Assembly: GCA_021770345.1 (NCBI GenBank)
Contig: JAETRD010000006.1
Span: 186,001-250,000, forward strand
DNA: 64,000 nt
Direction of reading: 5' to 3'
From: Lachnospiraceae bacterium
GTDB lineage: Bacteria > Bacillota > Clostridia > Lachnospirales > Lachnospiraceae
This document shows, in pieces, positions 24,967-34,272 of the stretch (positions within the stretch are counted from its first letter, which is position 1; each line of letters starts with the position of its first letter). The position numbers and the translations under genes were made by a program. The notes under the pieces were generated by a model, which made no database searches, was not told where the DNA came from, and was given only the letters and a program-made list of their open reading frames with translations.

Positions 24967-25677
24967 ATGAAAAGCAGAAAGAAATGGGTGCGGGTGACGG
25001 TGTGGGTACTGCTGATCGCCAGTATCCTGCTGGCTGCCGCCGGAAGATACACAAAGGAGTATTACAGCAGCCTGTCCTGGGACAGTCTGGATGTGCCGGT
25101 GGAGGAGACGGAAGATTACTGGAGCATCGGGGATGCGGGCAGCGCCTGCGGTTTTATTTTTTATCCGGGCGGCAAAGTGGAGGAGACGGCTTACCTGCCG
25201 CTGCTCGCCGCGCTGGCAGAAGCGGACATTTTCTGCGTGACAGTGAAGATGCCCCTGCATCTGGCCGTGATGGATGCGGATGCGGCGGCTGCCGTGATGG
25301 ATGATTTCCCGGAAATTGACTGCTGGTACCTCGGCGGACACTCTCTGGGCGGTGCGATGGCGGCCGGATTTGCGGCGGAGCACGAGGAGCGCTTAAAAGG
25401 GCTCGTGCTGCTTGCGGCCTATCCGACAAAGGAGATAGAGGAGCTGCCGGTGCTCTCGGTATACGGCAGCGAGGACGGGGTGTTAAACCGCGAAAAATAT
25501 GAAACGTCAATTCCGCTTGCCGCGAATCTGACGGAACATGTGATCGAGGGCGGCAATCATGCGCAGTTCGGCAACTACGGCGCGCAGGACGGTGACGGTG
25601 CGGCGGAGATTGACAAAGAGGAACAGTGGCAGGAGACAGTAGACTTTATCCTGAATTTTATCAGGGAGACAGAGTGA
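24967..25677 (+). CDS. Membrane-anchored alpha/beta hydrolase
   Basis: 236 residues. One N-terminal hydrophobic helix (about 9-27) works as a signal anchor, so the enzyme probably faces outside. Hydrolase core: oxyanion region GFIFYPGGKVEE, nucleophile elbow GGHSLGGAMA (Ser near 124), acid in VYGSEDGVLN and catalytic His in EGGNHAQFGNYG. This compact form, with an HAQFG ending, fits the small alpha/beta hydrolase-5 type; substrate unknown (ester or lipid likely). The zinc transporter gene follows after 9 bp, so the pair is co-transcribed. Confidence 0.88.
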   Translation: MKSRKKWVRVTVWVLLIASILLAAAGRYTKEYYSSLSWDSLDVPVEETEDYWSIGDAGSACGFIFYPGGKVEETAYLPLLAALAEADIFCVTVKMPLHLAVMDADAAAAVMDDFPEIDCWYLGGHSLGGAMAAGFAAEHEERLKGLVLLAAYPTKEIEELPVLSVYGSEDGVLNREKYETSIPLAANLTEHVIEGGNHAQFGNYGAQDGDGAAEIDKEEQWQETVDFILNFIRETE

Positions 25678-25686
25678 GGATTTGAC

Positions 25687-26466
25687 ATGGAAATAGCATT
25701 GGGGTTATTGATTCCGTTTTTGGGTACGACGCTTGGTGCGGCGTGTGTCTTTTTTCTGAAAAACGATTTGCACCGGCTGGTACAGAAAGCATTGCTGGGC
25801 TTTGCCTCAGGGGTGATGGTGGCAGCTTCGGTGTGGTCGCTTTTGATTCCTGCGATTTCGATGGCGGAGCAGACGATGGGAAAACTGGCGTTTATCCCGG
25901 CGGCGGCCGGGTTTGTGATCGGTATTTTTTTTCTGCTTGCCATGGACAAAATCATTCCGCATCTGCACCTGCATGAGGAGAAGCCGGAGGGACTTCCGAG
26001 CAGGCTGGGGAAAACAACCATGCTGGTGCTGGCGGTGACACTGCACAACATTCCGGAGGGGATGGCGGTTGGCGTCGTGTTCGCGGGACTTCTGAACGGG
26101 AATGACGAGATTACATTTGCGGGCGCGTTTGCCCTGGCGGTCGGAATCGCGATTCAGAATTTCCCCGAGGGTGCGATTATCTCTCTTCCGCTTAAGAGCG
26201 AGGGAGGCAGCAGGTGGTCGGCATTCTGGTACGGAACCGCGTCCGGCATCGTGGAGCCCATCGCGGCGGCGGTCACGATTTTTCTGACGGGTGCGATATC
26301 GAAATGCCTGCCCTATATCCTTGCGTTTGCGGCCGGTGCGATGATCTATGTGGTGGTGGAGGAACTGCTGCCCGAGGCCTCGGAGGGCGAGCATTCCGAT
26401 CTGGGAACGATCGGCTTTTCCGCCGGATTCCTGATTATGATGATTTTGGATGTCGCGTTGGGATAA
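25687..26466 (+). CDS. ZIP-family divalent metal transporter
   Basis: 259 residues with about eight membrane helices. Metal-site helices are clear: HNIPEGMAVGV (helix 4) and QNFPEGAIISLPL (helix 5), where His and Glu residues bind Zn or similar ions. A His-rich segment (PHLHLHEEK, about 95-103) sits in the loop before helix 4. ZIP proteins of the GufA/ZupT branch import zinc, iron or other divalent ions across the cytoplasmic membrane. No metal regulator is adjacent. Confidence 0.93.
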   Translation: MEIALGLLIPFLGTTLGAACVFFLKNDLHRLVQKALLGFASGVMVAASVWSLLIPAISMAEQTMGKLAFIPAAAGFVIGIFFLLAMDKIIPHLHLHEEKPEGLPSRLGKTTMLVLAVTLHNIPEGMAVGVVFAGLLNGNDEITFAGAFALAVGIAIQNFPEGAIISLPLKSEGGSRWSAFWYGTASGIVEPIAAAVTIFLTGAISKCLPYILAFAAGAMIYVVVEELLPEASEGEHSDLGTIGFSAGFLIMMILDVALG

Positions 26467-26470
26467 TCAA

Positions 26471-26499
26471 TTTACAAACATTGGCGCGGATGTTATAAT
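26471..26499 (+). promoter_or_regulatory. Promoter of the zinc-ribbon gene
   Basis: TTTACA, 17 bp, TATAAT, immediately after the ZIP stop and 38 bp before the start at 26537. Confidence 0.8.
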
Positions 26500-26536
26500 A
26501 GGACTATCTGATAAAATACAAAGGAGTGTGCAGGTT

Positions 26537-26887
26537 ATGCAGGATAGCTTGAGAAGCGAGCTGATTAAGCAGTTCCCGGCGGAGGTCGTAGAGGTGACCG
26601 AGAAGAACGGGAAGAAGTATTATGCGTGCCCCACGTGTAAGAGAGCAGTTGCGGTGGGTGATGACAAATGTTCCGGCTGCGGCCAGTCGCTTGGCTGGGA
26701 TAACATCCGCAAGGAGGAGATGGCGAACGGTTCTAAGACCGCATTGCTGGAATTCGAGGTCGGAAGCGATTTTGTGCCGGGCGATTGCAGGAGATGCCCG
26801 CTTTCCTATATCGCGAAAGTCAATTCGGAAAATGTTTACGAATGTCCGCTTAAGATGCGGGCGCATTGCAAATTAAAATTGTCATGA
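26537..26887 (+). CDS. Small double zinc-ribbon protein
   Basis: 116 residues from ATG 26537 with AAGGAGTG upstream; the longer in-frame upstream extension would overlap the promoter. A first zinc ribbon is YACPTCKRAVAV...CSGCGQ (about 34-55). A second Cys cluster is CRRCPLSY...CPLKMRAHCKLK (about 87-113). A basic end suggests nucleic acid or protein binding. I do not recognise a named family. Monocistronic between a good promoter and a strong terminator. Confidence 0.75.
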   Translation: MQDSLRSELIKQFPAEVVEVTEKNGKKYYACPTCKRAVAVGDDKCSGCGQSLGWDNIRKEEMANGSKTALLEFEVGSDFVPGDCRRCPLSYIAKVNSENVYECPLKMRAHCKLKLS

Positions 26888-26891
26888 ATAC

Positions 26892-26934
26892 AAGATTTCG
26901 AATCACGCGTCTGCGGGGATTCGAAATCTTTTTG
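26892..26934 (+). terminator. Rho-independent terminator
   Basis: AAGATTTCGAATC pairs perfectly with GATTCGAAATCTT around a 13-nt loop, followed by TTTTTG. It lies five bases after the zinc-ribbon stop. Confidence 0.9.
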
Positions 26935-26953
26935 TATCATAAGAGGAGAACAG

Positions 26954-27640
26954 ATGGCGGCAAAATATTATGCGGTAAGAAACGGAAAAAAACCTGGGAT
27001 CTACCGGAGCTGGGAGGCATGCAGGGCGATGGTGCACGGCTATCCGGGGGCGGTTTACAAGAGCTTTGGGACCGAGGAGGAGGCGCTTGCGTTTCTCGGC
27101 GCGGCGGCGAACGGCTGCGGGGAGCAGGCCGGCCATGCGGGGGAGCTATCCGGGTGTGGCGAACAGGCCGGCCATGCGGGGGAGCTATCCGGGTATGGCG
27201 AACAGGTCGGTCGTGACGTTTTGCCGGAGAATTATGCGTTTGTGGACGGTTCCTACAACGCGGCGGCGAAGGTTTACGGATACGGCGGATTTCTTATGCA
27301 CGGCGGGGAAAAGGAGCTGCTGCAGGGGGCCGGCGACGATGTGGAAATGGCCTCGATGCGCAATGTGGCGGGGGAGATTCTCGGCAGCATGGCGGCTGTG
27401 GAGCGTGCGCTTGCGCTCGGATTGCAGACGCTGACGATCTACTATGATTATATGGGGATTGAGATGTGGGCGACCGGCGCCTGGAAACGCAATAAACAGG
27501 GCACGGCGGCTTATCACGACTTTATCGCCTCGGCGCGGGAGCGGATTCGGATTTCTTTTGTGAAAGTGAAGGGACACTCCGGTGTGGAGGGGAACGAGGA
27601 GGCGGACAGGCTTGCGAAGGAGGCCGTCGGGAATCTGTAG
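26954..27640 (+). CDS. Ribonuclease H with N-terminal viroplasmin domain
   Basis: 228 residues. Residues 1-50 are the viroplasmin-like hybrid-binding domain (KYYAVRNGKKPGIYRSWEAC, then FGTEEEALAFLG). The catalytic domain starts at YAFVDGSYN (first Asp), with Glu in NVAGEILGSMAAVERAL, Asp in YYDYMGIEMWATG and the final Asp in GNEEADRLAKEA. It removes RNA from RNA-DNA hybrids. The linker is built of a 39-bp in-frame tandem repeat (27113-27211), giving a Gly/Ala-rich hinge. Ribosome binding site AAGAGGAG precedes the ATG. The repeat is unlikely to harm catalysis because it sits between domains. Confidence 0.94.
   Translation: MAAKYYAVRNGKKPGIYRSWEACRAMVHGYPGAVYKSFGTEEEALAFLGAAANGCGEQAGHAGELSGCGEQAGHAGELSGYGEQVGRDVLPENYAFVDGSYNAAAKVYGYGGFLMHGGEKELLQGAGDDVEMASMRNVAGEILGSMAAVERALALGLQTLTIYYDYMGIEMWATGAWKRNKQGTAAYHDFIASARERIRISFVKVKGHSGVEGNEEADRLAKEAVGNL
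27113..27211 (+). repeat. 39-bp in-frame tandem repeat in the RNase H linker (2.5 copies)
   Basis: Copies begin at 27113, 27152 and 27191 (the last partial). Each codes for a unit of the form G-C-G-E-Q-A-G-H-A-G-E-L-S. Copies 1 and 2 differ at only a few bases, implying recent duplication. The DNA core GGGGAGCTATCCG resembles the core of the AddA repeat at 39756. Confidence 0.9.
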
Positions 27641-27711
27641 ACGAAAAAAGAGCCTTGCAGCGAACGCATCGATGCAGGACTCCCTTTTACCGTTGAAGCT
27701 GTCCCCATACG

Positions 27712-27918
27712 CTATGCACGGTGATCAAATCCGTTTGATTCCGTGTCGGCCTGTGTCTTCTGCAGTGATACGAGCAGTGACGCAAAGGAGCTGGTCTCCT
27801 GATGCGAACGCCGCTGTTCCCGCTGCTGGCGCGGATATTTGTCAATCCGGGTCACAGGTGCGATTGGAAGAACAGTTGCCCAAAGGGCAGTACCGTTTGT
27901 GTAAACTGCGACAATCAT
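27712..27918 (-). CDS. Possible small protein, conserved-looking
   Basis: 68 residues: MIVAVYTNGTALWATVLPIA, then RIDKYPRQQREQRRSHQETS and SFASLLVSLQKTQ, ending GFDHRA. A basic, Gln-rich middle followed by SFASLL is a pattern I associate with small Clostridia proteins of unknown role. The ribosome-binding run AAGGAGG sits directly against the ATG, which is tight. It fills most of the 420-bp gap between RNase H and the pentose operon. A TTGACA at 27924-27929 (plus strand) has no matching -10. Confidence 0.4.
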   Translation of the reverse strand: MIVAVYTNGTALWATVLPIAPVTRIDKYPRQQREQRRSHQETSSFASLLVSLQKTQADTESNGFDHRA

Positions 27919-28062
27919 CCTCCTTGACAAAAGCACAAAATATTGGGTGAACTGGTTCCTTCTTAAGATATTTATCGGCAGAAATTGTTAGAAAATGAAT
28001 GTTGTTTACAGAAAAATATAAGTGCTGCGGGAAAAGCGGCAGAGAAAGGACGGGGTGATAGT

Positions 28063-29661
28063 ATGAGTGATGCAAAGCAGACGATTGAGAGCGGAAGAGC
28101 GGTGCTCGGCATTGAGTTCGGCTCCACACGGATTAAGGCGGTGCTGGTGGACGAGAGCCATACGCCGATCGCGCAGGGGGCGCACGAGTGGGAGAACCGG
28201 CTTGCGGACGGGATATGGACGTACAGTCCGGAAGATATCCGGGAAGGATTGCAGGACTGCTACCGGAGTATGGCGGAGGATGTGCGTGCGCGGTACGGCG
28301 TCCCGGTGACGGCGCTTGCGGCCATCGGTTTTTCCGGAATGATGCACGGCTATATGGCTTTTGACGCGGCGGGGAAGCTTTTGGCACCTTTCCGCACCTG
28401 GCGAAATACGACTACCGGGGAGGCGGCAGCGGCATTGACGAAAGAATTCGGGTTTAACATTCCGCAGCGCTGGAGTATTGCCCATCTCTATCAGGCGGTG
28501 TTAAACGAGGAGGCGCATGTGCCGCAGATTGCGTATCTGACGACGCTGGCCGGATACGTTCACTGGAGGCTGACCGGCGAGAAGGTGCTCGGTGTGGGCG
28601 AGGCATCGGGGATGTTCCCGATTGATATCCGGACGAAAGATTACAATCAGAAGATGGTGCAGCAGTTTGACGCGCTGCTTGCGCCGCGGGGGTTCGGATG
28701 GAAGCTTAAAGATATTCTGCCGCGGGTGCTTCCGGCCGGAGCGCATGCGGGAACACTGACCGCGGAGGGCGCCGCGTTATTGGATGTGACGGGGAACCTT
28801 TGTGCGGGAATCCCGCTCTGTCCGCCGGAGGGAGATGCGGGTACCGGAATGGCGGCCACAAATTCCGTTGCGGTCAGAACCGGAAATGTTTCCGCGGGAA
28901 CCTCCGTGTTTGCGATGGTGGTGCTCGAGGAGGAGCCAAAGGCGGTGCACGAAGAAATCGATCTTGTGACAACGCCCGCCGGCGATGCGGTGGCGATGGT
29001 GCACTGCAACAACTGTACCTCGGATCTGAACGCATGGGTCGGCCTGTTCCGGGAGTTTGCGCAGGCATTCGGCGTAGAGGCGGATACGGATGCGCTTTTT
29101 GCAACGCTCTACGGCAGGGCACTGGAGGGGGAGAAGGACTGCGGCGGCCTTGTGGCGTACAATTATTTTTCCGGGGAGCCGGTGACAGGGCTTGACGGAG
29201 GGCGGCCGATGTTTGTGCGCCGGCCGGATGCAAAGCTCTCGCTTGCAAACTTTATGCGCACGCATCTGTACGCGGCACTCGCCACGTTGAAAATCGGCTG
29301 CGATATCCTTTTTAAGGAGGAAGAGGTGAAGGTGGACACGCTGTACGGGCACGGCGGCCTTTTTAAGACAGAGGGTGTCGGCCAGGGAATCCTCGCTGCG
29401 GCGATGAATGCGCCGGTATCGGTGATGGACACCGCCGGGGAGGGCGGTCCCTGGGGCATGGCATTGCTGGCGTCGTACATGGTGAGGAAGGATGCGGGCG
29501 AGACGCTTGCGCATTATCTGGCCGACCGGGTCTTTGGCGGAGCGCGCGGCACGGTGATGCAGCCGGATCCGGAGGACGTCAGAGGGTTTGACGCATATAT
29601 TGCGCGCTATAAGGCCGTGCTTGGGGCGGAGGCGGAGGCTGTCTTAGCGTTGCCGCTGTAG
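28063..29661 (+). CDS. FGGY-family sugar kinase, probable L-ribulokinase (AraK-like)
   Basis: 532 residues from ATG 28063. The FGGY N-domain starts [16 protein letters not shown] (phosphate 1 motif). [13 protein letters not shown] and TWRNTTTG supply sugar-side residues. The C-domain has [17 protein letters not shown], preceded by GHGGLFKT (ATP-site glycines), and [15 protein letters not shown]. It phosphorylates a ketose. This subgroup differs from classical AraB and XylB. Because araD and split transketolase follow, L-ribulokinase is the most likely activity, as in the AraK enzyme of Clostridium acetobutylicum; xylulokinase is the alternative. First gene of the pentose operon. Confidence 0.85.
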   Translation: MSDAKQTIESGRAVLGIEFGSTRIKAVLVDESHTPIAQGAHEWENRLADGIWTYSPEDIREGLQDCYRSMAEDVRARYGVPVTALAAIGFSGMMHGYMAFDAAGKLLAPFRTWRNTTTGEAAAALTKEFGFNIPQRWSIAHLYQAVLNEEAHVPQIAYLTTLAGYVHWRLTGEKVLGVGEASGMFPIDIRTKDYNQKMVQQFDALLAPRGFGWKLKDILPRVLPAGAHAGTLTAEGAALLDVTGNLCAGIPLCPPEGDAGTGMAATNSVAVRTGNVSAGTSVFAMVVLEEEPKAVHEEIDLVTTPAGDAVAMVHCNNCTSDLNAWVGLFREFAQAFGVEADTDALFATLYGRALEGEKDCGGLVAYNYFSGEPVTGLDGGRPMFVRRPDAKLSLANFMRTHLYAALATLKIGCDILFKEEEVKVDTLYGHGGLFKTEGVGQGILAAAMNAPVSVMDTAGEGGPWGMALLASYMVRKDAGETLAHYLADRVFGGARGTVMQPDPEDVRGFDAYIARYKAVLGAEAEAVLALPL

Positions 29662-29781
29662 CCTGTGGGCGCATCTCTGCCGCGCGCAGGTCGAAACTGC
29701 GCGCCTCTGCCGCCCGCCGCGCTTCTTCCTGAAACCTGCCGCAAATCGCAGCTGCACAGGTGGAAAAATTTCGAAAAACGG

Positions 29782-29810
29782 TTGCTTTCTGATAAAAAAG
29801 GGTATATGCT
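29782..29810 (+). promoter_or_regulatory. Candidate internal promoter before the transaldolase gene
   Basis: TTGCTT, 17 bp, TATGCT, 50 bp before the start at 29861. It lies in the 199-bp gap inside the pentose operon and could give the transaldolase-transketolase genes independent expression. Confidence 0.5.
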
Positions 29811-29860
29811 GAAATCACAGTAGCGTGCACGAGCACGCAATGAGAAAAAGGAGGATGAAC

Positions 29861-30514
29861 ATGAAATTTTTTATCGACACGGCAAACGTGGAGGAGATTC
29901 GGAAAGCGAACGATATGGGCGTAATCTGCGGCGTTACGACGAATCCGTCCCTGATCGCAAAAGAGGGGAGAAATTTCGGTGAGGTGATCAGAGAGATCAC
30001 TACGATCGTGGACGGGCCCATCAGCGGCGAGGTGAAGGCCACCACCGTGGATGCGGAAGGGATGATAAAAGAGGGCAGAGAGATTGCGGCGATCCACCCG
30101 AATATGGTTGTCAAGATCCCGATGACGGAGGAAGGCCTAAAGGCGGTCAAGGTGCTGTCCGCCGAGGGGATAAAGACGAACGTGACGCTTGTCTTTAGCG
30201 CAAATCAGGCGCTGCTCGCGGCGCGGGCCGGCGCTTCTTATGTGTCTCCGTTCCTCGGAAGGCTTGACGATATCAATGTGGCGGGCATCGATCTGATTCA
30301 GGATATCGTGCAGATTTTTGACAATTACGGCCTTGAGACGGAGATTATCGCGGCGTCTGTCCGCAATCCGATTCATGTGACCGACTGTGCGCTTGCGGGT
30401 GCACACATAGCAACCGTTCCCTACGGCGTGATCGTGCAGATGACAAAGCATCCGCTGACGGATGCCGGGATTGAGAAGTTTCAGAAGGACTATAAGGCGG
30501 TATTCGGCGAGTAG
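29861..30514 (+). CDS. Transaldolase of the small FSA/TalC type
   Basis: 217 residues from the second ATG (29861), which has ideal spacing from [29 protein letters not shown] and [13 protein letters not shown] are family signatures; Schiff-base Lys85 lies in [21 protein letters not shown] and PFLGRLDD follow. Enzymes of this size are either short transaldolases or fructose-6-phosphate aldolases. Next to both transketolase subunits, a transaldolase role in the non-oxidative pentose phosphate pathway is most likely: sedoheptulose-7-P plus glyceraldehyde-3-P to erythrose-4-P plus fructose-6-P. Cytosolic. Confidence 0.93.
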   Translation: MKFFIDTANVEEIRKANDMGVICGVTTNPSLIAKEGRNFGEVIREITTIVDGPISGEVKATTVDAEGMIKEGREIAAIHPNMVVKIPMTEEGLKAVKVLSAEGIKTNVTLVFSANQALLAARAGASYVSPFLGRLDDINVAGIDLIQDIVQIFDNYGLETEIIAASVRNPIHVTDCALAGAHIATVPYGVIVQMTKHPLTDAGIEKFQKDYKAVFGE

Positions 30515-30524
30515 AGGGGAGCGT

Positions 30525-31364
30525 ATGATGAACAAAACAGAGCTTGAAAAGACGGCCGTGGCCGTCCGCAGAGGGATCGTGGACGCCGTGCACAGCGCCG
30601 GGGCCGGCCATCCGGGCGGTTCGCTGTCCGCGGCGGATATCTATACCTATCTGTATTTTGAGGAGATGCATATAGACCCCGAACATCCGAAGGACCCCGA
30701 CCGGGACCGCTTCGTGCTGTCAAAGGGGCATACGGCGCCGGGACTTTATTCGGTGCTTGCAAACCGGGGATATTTTCCGGTGGAGGACCTTTTGACGCTG
30801 CGCCACACCGGTTCCTATCTGCAGGGGCACCCGGACATGAAGCATATTCCGGGGGTTGATATGTCGTCGGGTTCCCTCGGCCAGGGATTTTCCTGTGCGG
30901 CAGGGATGGCGCTTGCGGGAAAGATGCAGAAAAAGGATTACCGCGTCTATGTGCTCTGCGGAGACGGTGAGATCGAGGAGGGACAGATCTGGGAGGCGGC
31001 GATGTTTGCGGGCTTCCGCAAGTTAGACAATCTGTGCGTGATTGTGGACAACAACAATCTGCAGATCGACGGGCCGATTGACGAGGTGTGCTCACCCTAT
31101 CCGATCGACGAGAAATTCCGGGCGTTCGGATTCCATGTGATCACGATTGACGGAAACGATTTTGACGATATCCGGCGTGCCTTTGACGAGGCGCGGGGGA
31201 CGAAGGGGATGCCGACGGCGGTGATTGCCCGCACGGTCAAGGGAAAGGGCGTTTCCTATATGGAAAACAGCGTCGACTGGCACGGCAAGGCGCCGAACGA
31301 CGAGGAGTATGCGCTCGCGGTTGCGGATTTGAGAAAGGCAGGTGAGGCGCTGTGTCAAAAATAG
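30525..31364 (+). CDS. Transketolase, N-terminal (thiamine-diphosphate) subunit
   Basis: 279 residues. Substrate and cofactor motifs: AGHPGGSLSAADIYTYLYF, SKGHTAPGLYSVLANRGYF, SSGSLGQGFSCAAGMALAG, and the diphosphate-binding GDGEIEEGQIWEAAMFAG ... DNNNLQIDG. It covers only the N-terminal third of a full transketolase; the rest is encoded by the next gene, whose GTG start overlaps this stop by 13 bp (31352-31364). Together they transfer two-carbon units between pentose and triose or tetrose phosphates. Ribosome binding site GAGGGGAG; either of two adjacent ATGs could start it. Confidence 0.95.
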   Translation: MMNKTELEKTAVAVRRGIVDAVHSAGAGHPGGSLSAADIYTYLYFEEMHIDPEHPKDPDRDRFVLSKGHTAPGLYSVLANRGYFPVEDLLTLRHTGSYLQGHPDMKHIPGVDMSSGSLGQGFSCAAGMALAGKMQKKDYRVYVLCGDGEIEEGQIWEAAMFAGFRKLDNLCVIVDNNNLQIDGPIDEVCSPYPIDEKFRAFGFHVITIDGNDFDDIRRAFDEARGTKGMPTAVIARTVKGKGVSYMENSVDWHGKAPNDEEYALAVADLRKAGEALCQK

Positions 31365-32299
31365 GTGAGAAGATTGCGACAAGAGAAAGTTACGGCAGAG
31401 CGCTTGCGGCGCTCGGAGCGGAGCACGATAATCTGGTGGTGCTGGACGCGGATCTGGCGGCGGCCACAAAGACAGGCATTTTTAAAAAGGCATTTCCGGA
31501 GCGCCATATCGACTGCGGGATCGCCGAGGCGAATATGACAGCCGTGGCAGCAGGAATGTCCACCTGCGGCCTTGTACCGTTTGTCAGCACGTTCGCAATG
31601 TTTGCGGCCGGCCGCGCCTTTGAGCAGGTGCGCAATTCCATCGGGTATCCGCATCTGAATGTAAAAATCGGTGCGACGCATGCGGGAATCTCCGTCGGCG
31701 AGGACGGCGCGAGCCACCAGTGCAACGAGGATATGGCGCTGATGCGCGCAATTCCCGGGATGGTGGTGATAAACCCTGCGGATGATGTGGAGGCGCAGGC
31801 TGCGGTGCGCGCGGCCTACGCGTACGAGGGGCCGGTATACCTCCGTTTCGGCAGGCTGGCGGTCCCGGTTTTTAACGACGAGACGACCTACCGGTTTGAG
31901 CTCGGAAAGGGAATTCAGTTGCGGAACGGCGCCGACTGTACGGTTTTTGCGGCGGGACTCTGTGTCAGCGAGACGCTTGCGGCCGCAAAGCTGCTTGCGG
32001 CGAAGGGCATCGACGCTCAGGTGATCAATATCCATACGGTAAAGCCGTTAGACGAGGCATGCGTCATTGCCGCGGCAGAAAAGACGGGAAGGATTTTTAC
32101 CGTGGAGGAGCACTCGGTGATCGGCGGACTCGGGGCGGCTGTGGCGGAGACGCTCGCGGAGAATTGCCCGACGAAGCTGACGAGAATCGGAATGAACGAC
32201 GTGTTCGGAGAGTCCGGTCCGGCAAGGGAGCTGCTGCACAAGTATGCGCTTGATGCGGAGGGTATCGCAGGCCGGATTGCGCGGGAACTCGGCGCATAG
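31352..32299 (+). CDS. Transketolase, C-terminal subunit
   Basis: 315 residues, GTG start overlapping the upstream subunit, so translation is coupled. The pyrimidine-binding domain includes [29 protein letters not shown] (with the catalytic Glu) and [19 protein letters not shown]. The C-terminal domain begins near residue 185 ([19 protein letters not shown]) and includes [17 protein letters not shown]. Split transketolases of this kind are common in Firmicutes and archaea. It works with the preceding gene product in the pentose operon. Confidence 0.95.
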   Translation: MSKIGEKIATRESYGRALAALGAEHDNLVVLDADLAAATKTGIFKKAFPERHIDCGIAEANMTAVAAGMSTCGLVPFVSTFAMFAAGRAFEQVRNSIGYPHLNVKIGATHAGISVGEDGASHQCNEDMALMRAIPGMVVINPADDVEAQAAVRAAYAYEGPVYLRFGRLAVPVFNDETTYRFELGKGIQLRNGADCTVFAAGLCVSETLAAAKLLAAKGIDAQVINIHTVKPLDEACVIAAAEKTGRIFTVEEHSVIGGLGAAVAETLAENCPTKLTRIGMNDVFGESGPARELLHKYALDAEGIAGRIARELGA

Positions 32300-32300
32300 C

Positions 32301-32370
32301 GCAGAGTCTTTGCGAGAGTCGGGCAGACAGAGCGGCAGAGAGCTTTTGCGGGTGCCGGGCAGACAGAGCG
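32301..32370 (+). repeat. Imperfect 35-bp tandem duplication before araD
   Basis: Two units, 32301-32334 and 32335-32370, both ending GGGCAGACAGAGCG and starting GCAGAG. They fill the gap between transketolase and araD. No hairpin or T-tract accompanies them; the araD ribosome binding site (GGAAAGGACGG) follows. Confidence 0.75.
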
Positions 32371-32393
32371 CCGCGAAGGCGGAAAGGACGGAT

Positions 32394-33089
32394 ATGTTAG
32401 AGGAGCTGAAAAAGCAGGTTTATGAGGCGAATATGGAACTTCCCCGCAGAGGGCTGATTACCTATACCTGGGGAAATGTCAGCGGCATTGACAGGGAGAG
32501 AGGGTATTTCGTCATCAAGCCGAGCGGCGTGGACTATGAGGCGCTCGGTCCGGAGGATATGGTGGTGATGGATCTTTCCGGAAATAAAATCGAGGGGGAC
32601 TATAAGCCCTCCTCGGACACCGCGACGCATCTGGAGCTGTACAGGAAGTATTCGAAGATCGGCGGCATCGTGCACACCCACTCGCCGGAGGCGGTGGCGT
32701 GGGCACAGGCGGGGCGGGACATTCCGCTGTACGGAACGACCCACGCGGATTATTTTCTCGGGCCGATTCCGTGTACGAGGAATCTGACGCCGGAGGAGAT
32801 TGACGCTGCCTACGAGAAGAATACGGGGCTTGTGATTATAGAGACCTTTGAGGAGCGGGGGTTAAACCCGATGTACACGCCGGCGGTACTCTGCAAGAAT
32901 CACGGCCCGTTTACCTGGGGGAAGGATGCCGCGGAGGCGGTACATAACGCCGTGGTGTTGGAGCAGGTGGCGGCGATGGCGCGCAATACCGAAGCCATCC
33001 GTCCCGGGGTGATGCCGGCGCCGGATTCTATTAAAGAAAAGCATTTCTACCGCAAGCACGGGGAGCATGCATATTACGGGCAGAATTGA
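32394..33089 (+). CDS. araD: L-ribulose-5-phosphate 4-epimerase
   Basis: 231 residues, the usual length. Class II aldolase/AraD fold: TWGNVSG (27-31) and KPSG bind phosphate, SSDTATH contacts substrate, and zinc ligands are His94 and His96 (VHTHS) and His170 ([10 protein letters not shown]). It converts L-ribulose-5-P to D-xylulose-5-P, which the adjacent transketolase and transaldolase use. Its presence is the best evidence that the operon handles L-arabinose or L-ribulose. No araA isomerase is in the window. Confidence 0.96.
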   Translation: MLEELKKQVYEANMELPRRGLITYTWGNVSGIDRERGYFVIKPSGVDYEALGPEDMVVMDLSGNKIEGDYKPSSDTATHLELYRKYSKIGGIVHTHSPEAVAWAQAGRDIPLYGTTHADYFLGPIPCTRNLTPEEIDAAYEKNTGLVIIETFEERGLNPMYTPAVLCKNHGPFTWGKDAAEAVHNAVVLEQVAAMARNTEAIRPGVMPAPDSIKEKHFYRKHGEHAYYGQN

Positions 33090-33110
33090 CGGAAAGGATA
33101 GGGATTATTT

Positions 33111-34154
33111 ATGAAGAAAAGAGTATTCGGGACGACGAAGGCCGGAAAACAGGTGACGGAATACACGCTGAAAAATGCGGCGGGCACGGAGGTTTCGCTG
33201 ATTGACCTCGGGGCGACGGTTGTCTCCGTCCGGCTTGCGGGCGCGGACGGCGCGGTGCGGGACGTGGTGCTGGGCTATGACAATCCGGCGGATTACGAGG
33301 AGCACACCTGTTATCTGGGCGCGGTGATCGGGAGAAATGCGAACCGCATTGCGGGCGCGCGCATCTGTCTTGACGGGACGGAGTATGCGTTGGAGCAGAA
33401 TGATAACGGGAATAATCTTCACAGCGGCGCGCACGGCTTTCACGCGGCGGTCTGGGAGGCGGAGCGGGAGGACGCGCAGAGCATCACATTCTCTTATCTG
33501 AGCAGAGACGGGGAGCAGGATTTCCCGGGAAATATGACGGTGCAGGTGACCTATACGCTGACGGACGAGAACGAGCTGGTGATTGCGTACCGGGCGCAGT
33601 CGGATCAGACCACGGTCGCAAATCTGACGAATCACAGCTATTTCAATCTGGACGGGCACGATTCCGGCACGATCGAACGGCAGCAGTTGGAGATTTTCGC
33701 GTCCCGCTATACGCCGGTGATCGACGGCGAGGCGATTCCGACCGGGGAGCTCGCCGACGTGTCCGGTACGCCGATGGATTTCCGGGAGAGAAAAGAAATC
33801 GGCGCGGAGATCGAGGCGGATTTCGAGCAGCTTTGGTATGTGGGTGGCTACGACCACAACTATGCGCTCGACGGCGCCGACGGCACGCTGCGGCTTGCCG
33901 CAAGAGCGATGGCGGCGGACTCCGGAATCTGCATGGACGTGTACACGGACTGTGTGGGAATTCAGCTGTATGCGGGGAATTTTATCACCGACATGCAGGG
34001 CAAGGGCGGCGCGCGTTACGGGAAGCGCTGTGGCTTCTGTCTCGAGACGCAGTACTTCCCGAATGCGGTCAACGACGCGAACTTTAAGAAGCCGCTGCTG
34101 CACCCGGGAGAGACGTATCGGTCCGTGACGAAATATTGTTTTTATGTAAGATAA
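33111..34154 (+). CDS. galM: Aldose 1-epimerase (mutarotase)
   Basis: 347 residues. Galactose mutarotase-type beta-sandwich: NANRIAGARICLDGTEYALE (Arg for substrate), NNLHSGAHGFHAAVWE (first His), LTNHSYFNLDGH (catalytic His), GGYDHNYALDGADG (Asp region) and CLETQYFPNAVN (catalytic Glu). It interconverts alpha and beta anomers of free sugars; here it probably supplies the arabinose anomer required by the pathway. Twenty-one bp after araD, last gene of the pentose operon. Confidence 0.95.
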   Translation: MKKRVFGTTKAGKQVTEYTLKNAAGTEVSLIDLGATVVSVRLAGADGAVRDVVLGYDNPADYEEHTCYLGAVIGRNANRIAGARICLDGTEYALEQNDNGNNLHSGAHGFHAAVWEAEREDAQSITFSYLSRDGEQDFPGNMTVQVTYTLTDENELVIAYRAQSDQTTVANLTNHSYFNLDGHDSGTIERQQLEIFASRYTPVIDGEAIPTGELADVSGTPMDFRERKEIGAEIEADFEQLWYVGGYDHNYALDGADGTLRLAARAMAADSGICMDVYTDCVGIQLYAGNFITDMQGKGGARYGKRCGFCLETQYFPNAVNDANFKKPLLHPGETYRSVTKYCFYVR

Positions 34155-34219
34155 GATTGGCGGCAGGTAACAGGGCAATCGACAGCCGGCGGCAGTCAGC
34201 GGCAGGCGGCAACTTAACA

Positions 34220-34244
34220 GGCCCGCGCAGTCAATGCGCGGGCC
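34220..34244. repeat. GC-rich perfect hairpin between galM and addB
   Basis: GGCCCGCGCA and TGCGCGGGCC pair perfectly around GTCAA. No T-run follows, so it is a weak intrinsic terminator at best. It could be a pause or mRNA-end stabiliser for the pentose operon. The DNA before it is rich in GGCGGCAG-like short repeats. Confidence 0.6.
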
Positions 34245-34272
34245 GTATCAGAAATCACAGCGGAGGAACGGC

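Noticed and set aside
27113-27211. Tandem repeat considered as a CRISPR-like array
   Set aside because: Units are contiguous with no spacers and stay in the reading frame of RNase H.
27924-27952. TTGACA before the pentose operon as promoter
   Set aside because: No acceptable -10 hexamer at 16-19 bp spacing.
33105-34178. Long minus-strand frame (357 codons) opposite galM
   Set aside because: galM on the plus strand is complete with all active-site motifs. The opposite frame is Arg/His-rich, has no recognisable domain, and is a by-product of GC-biased codons.
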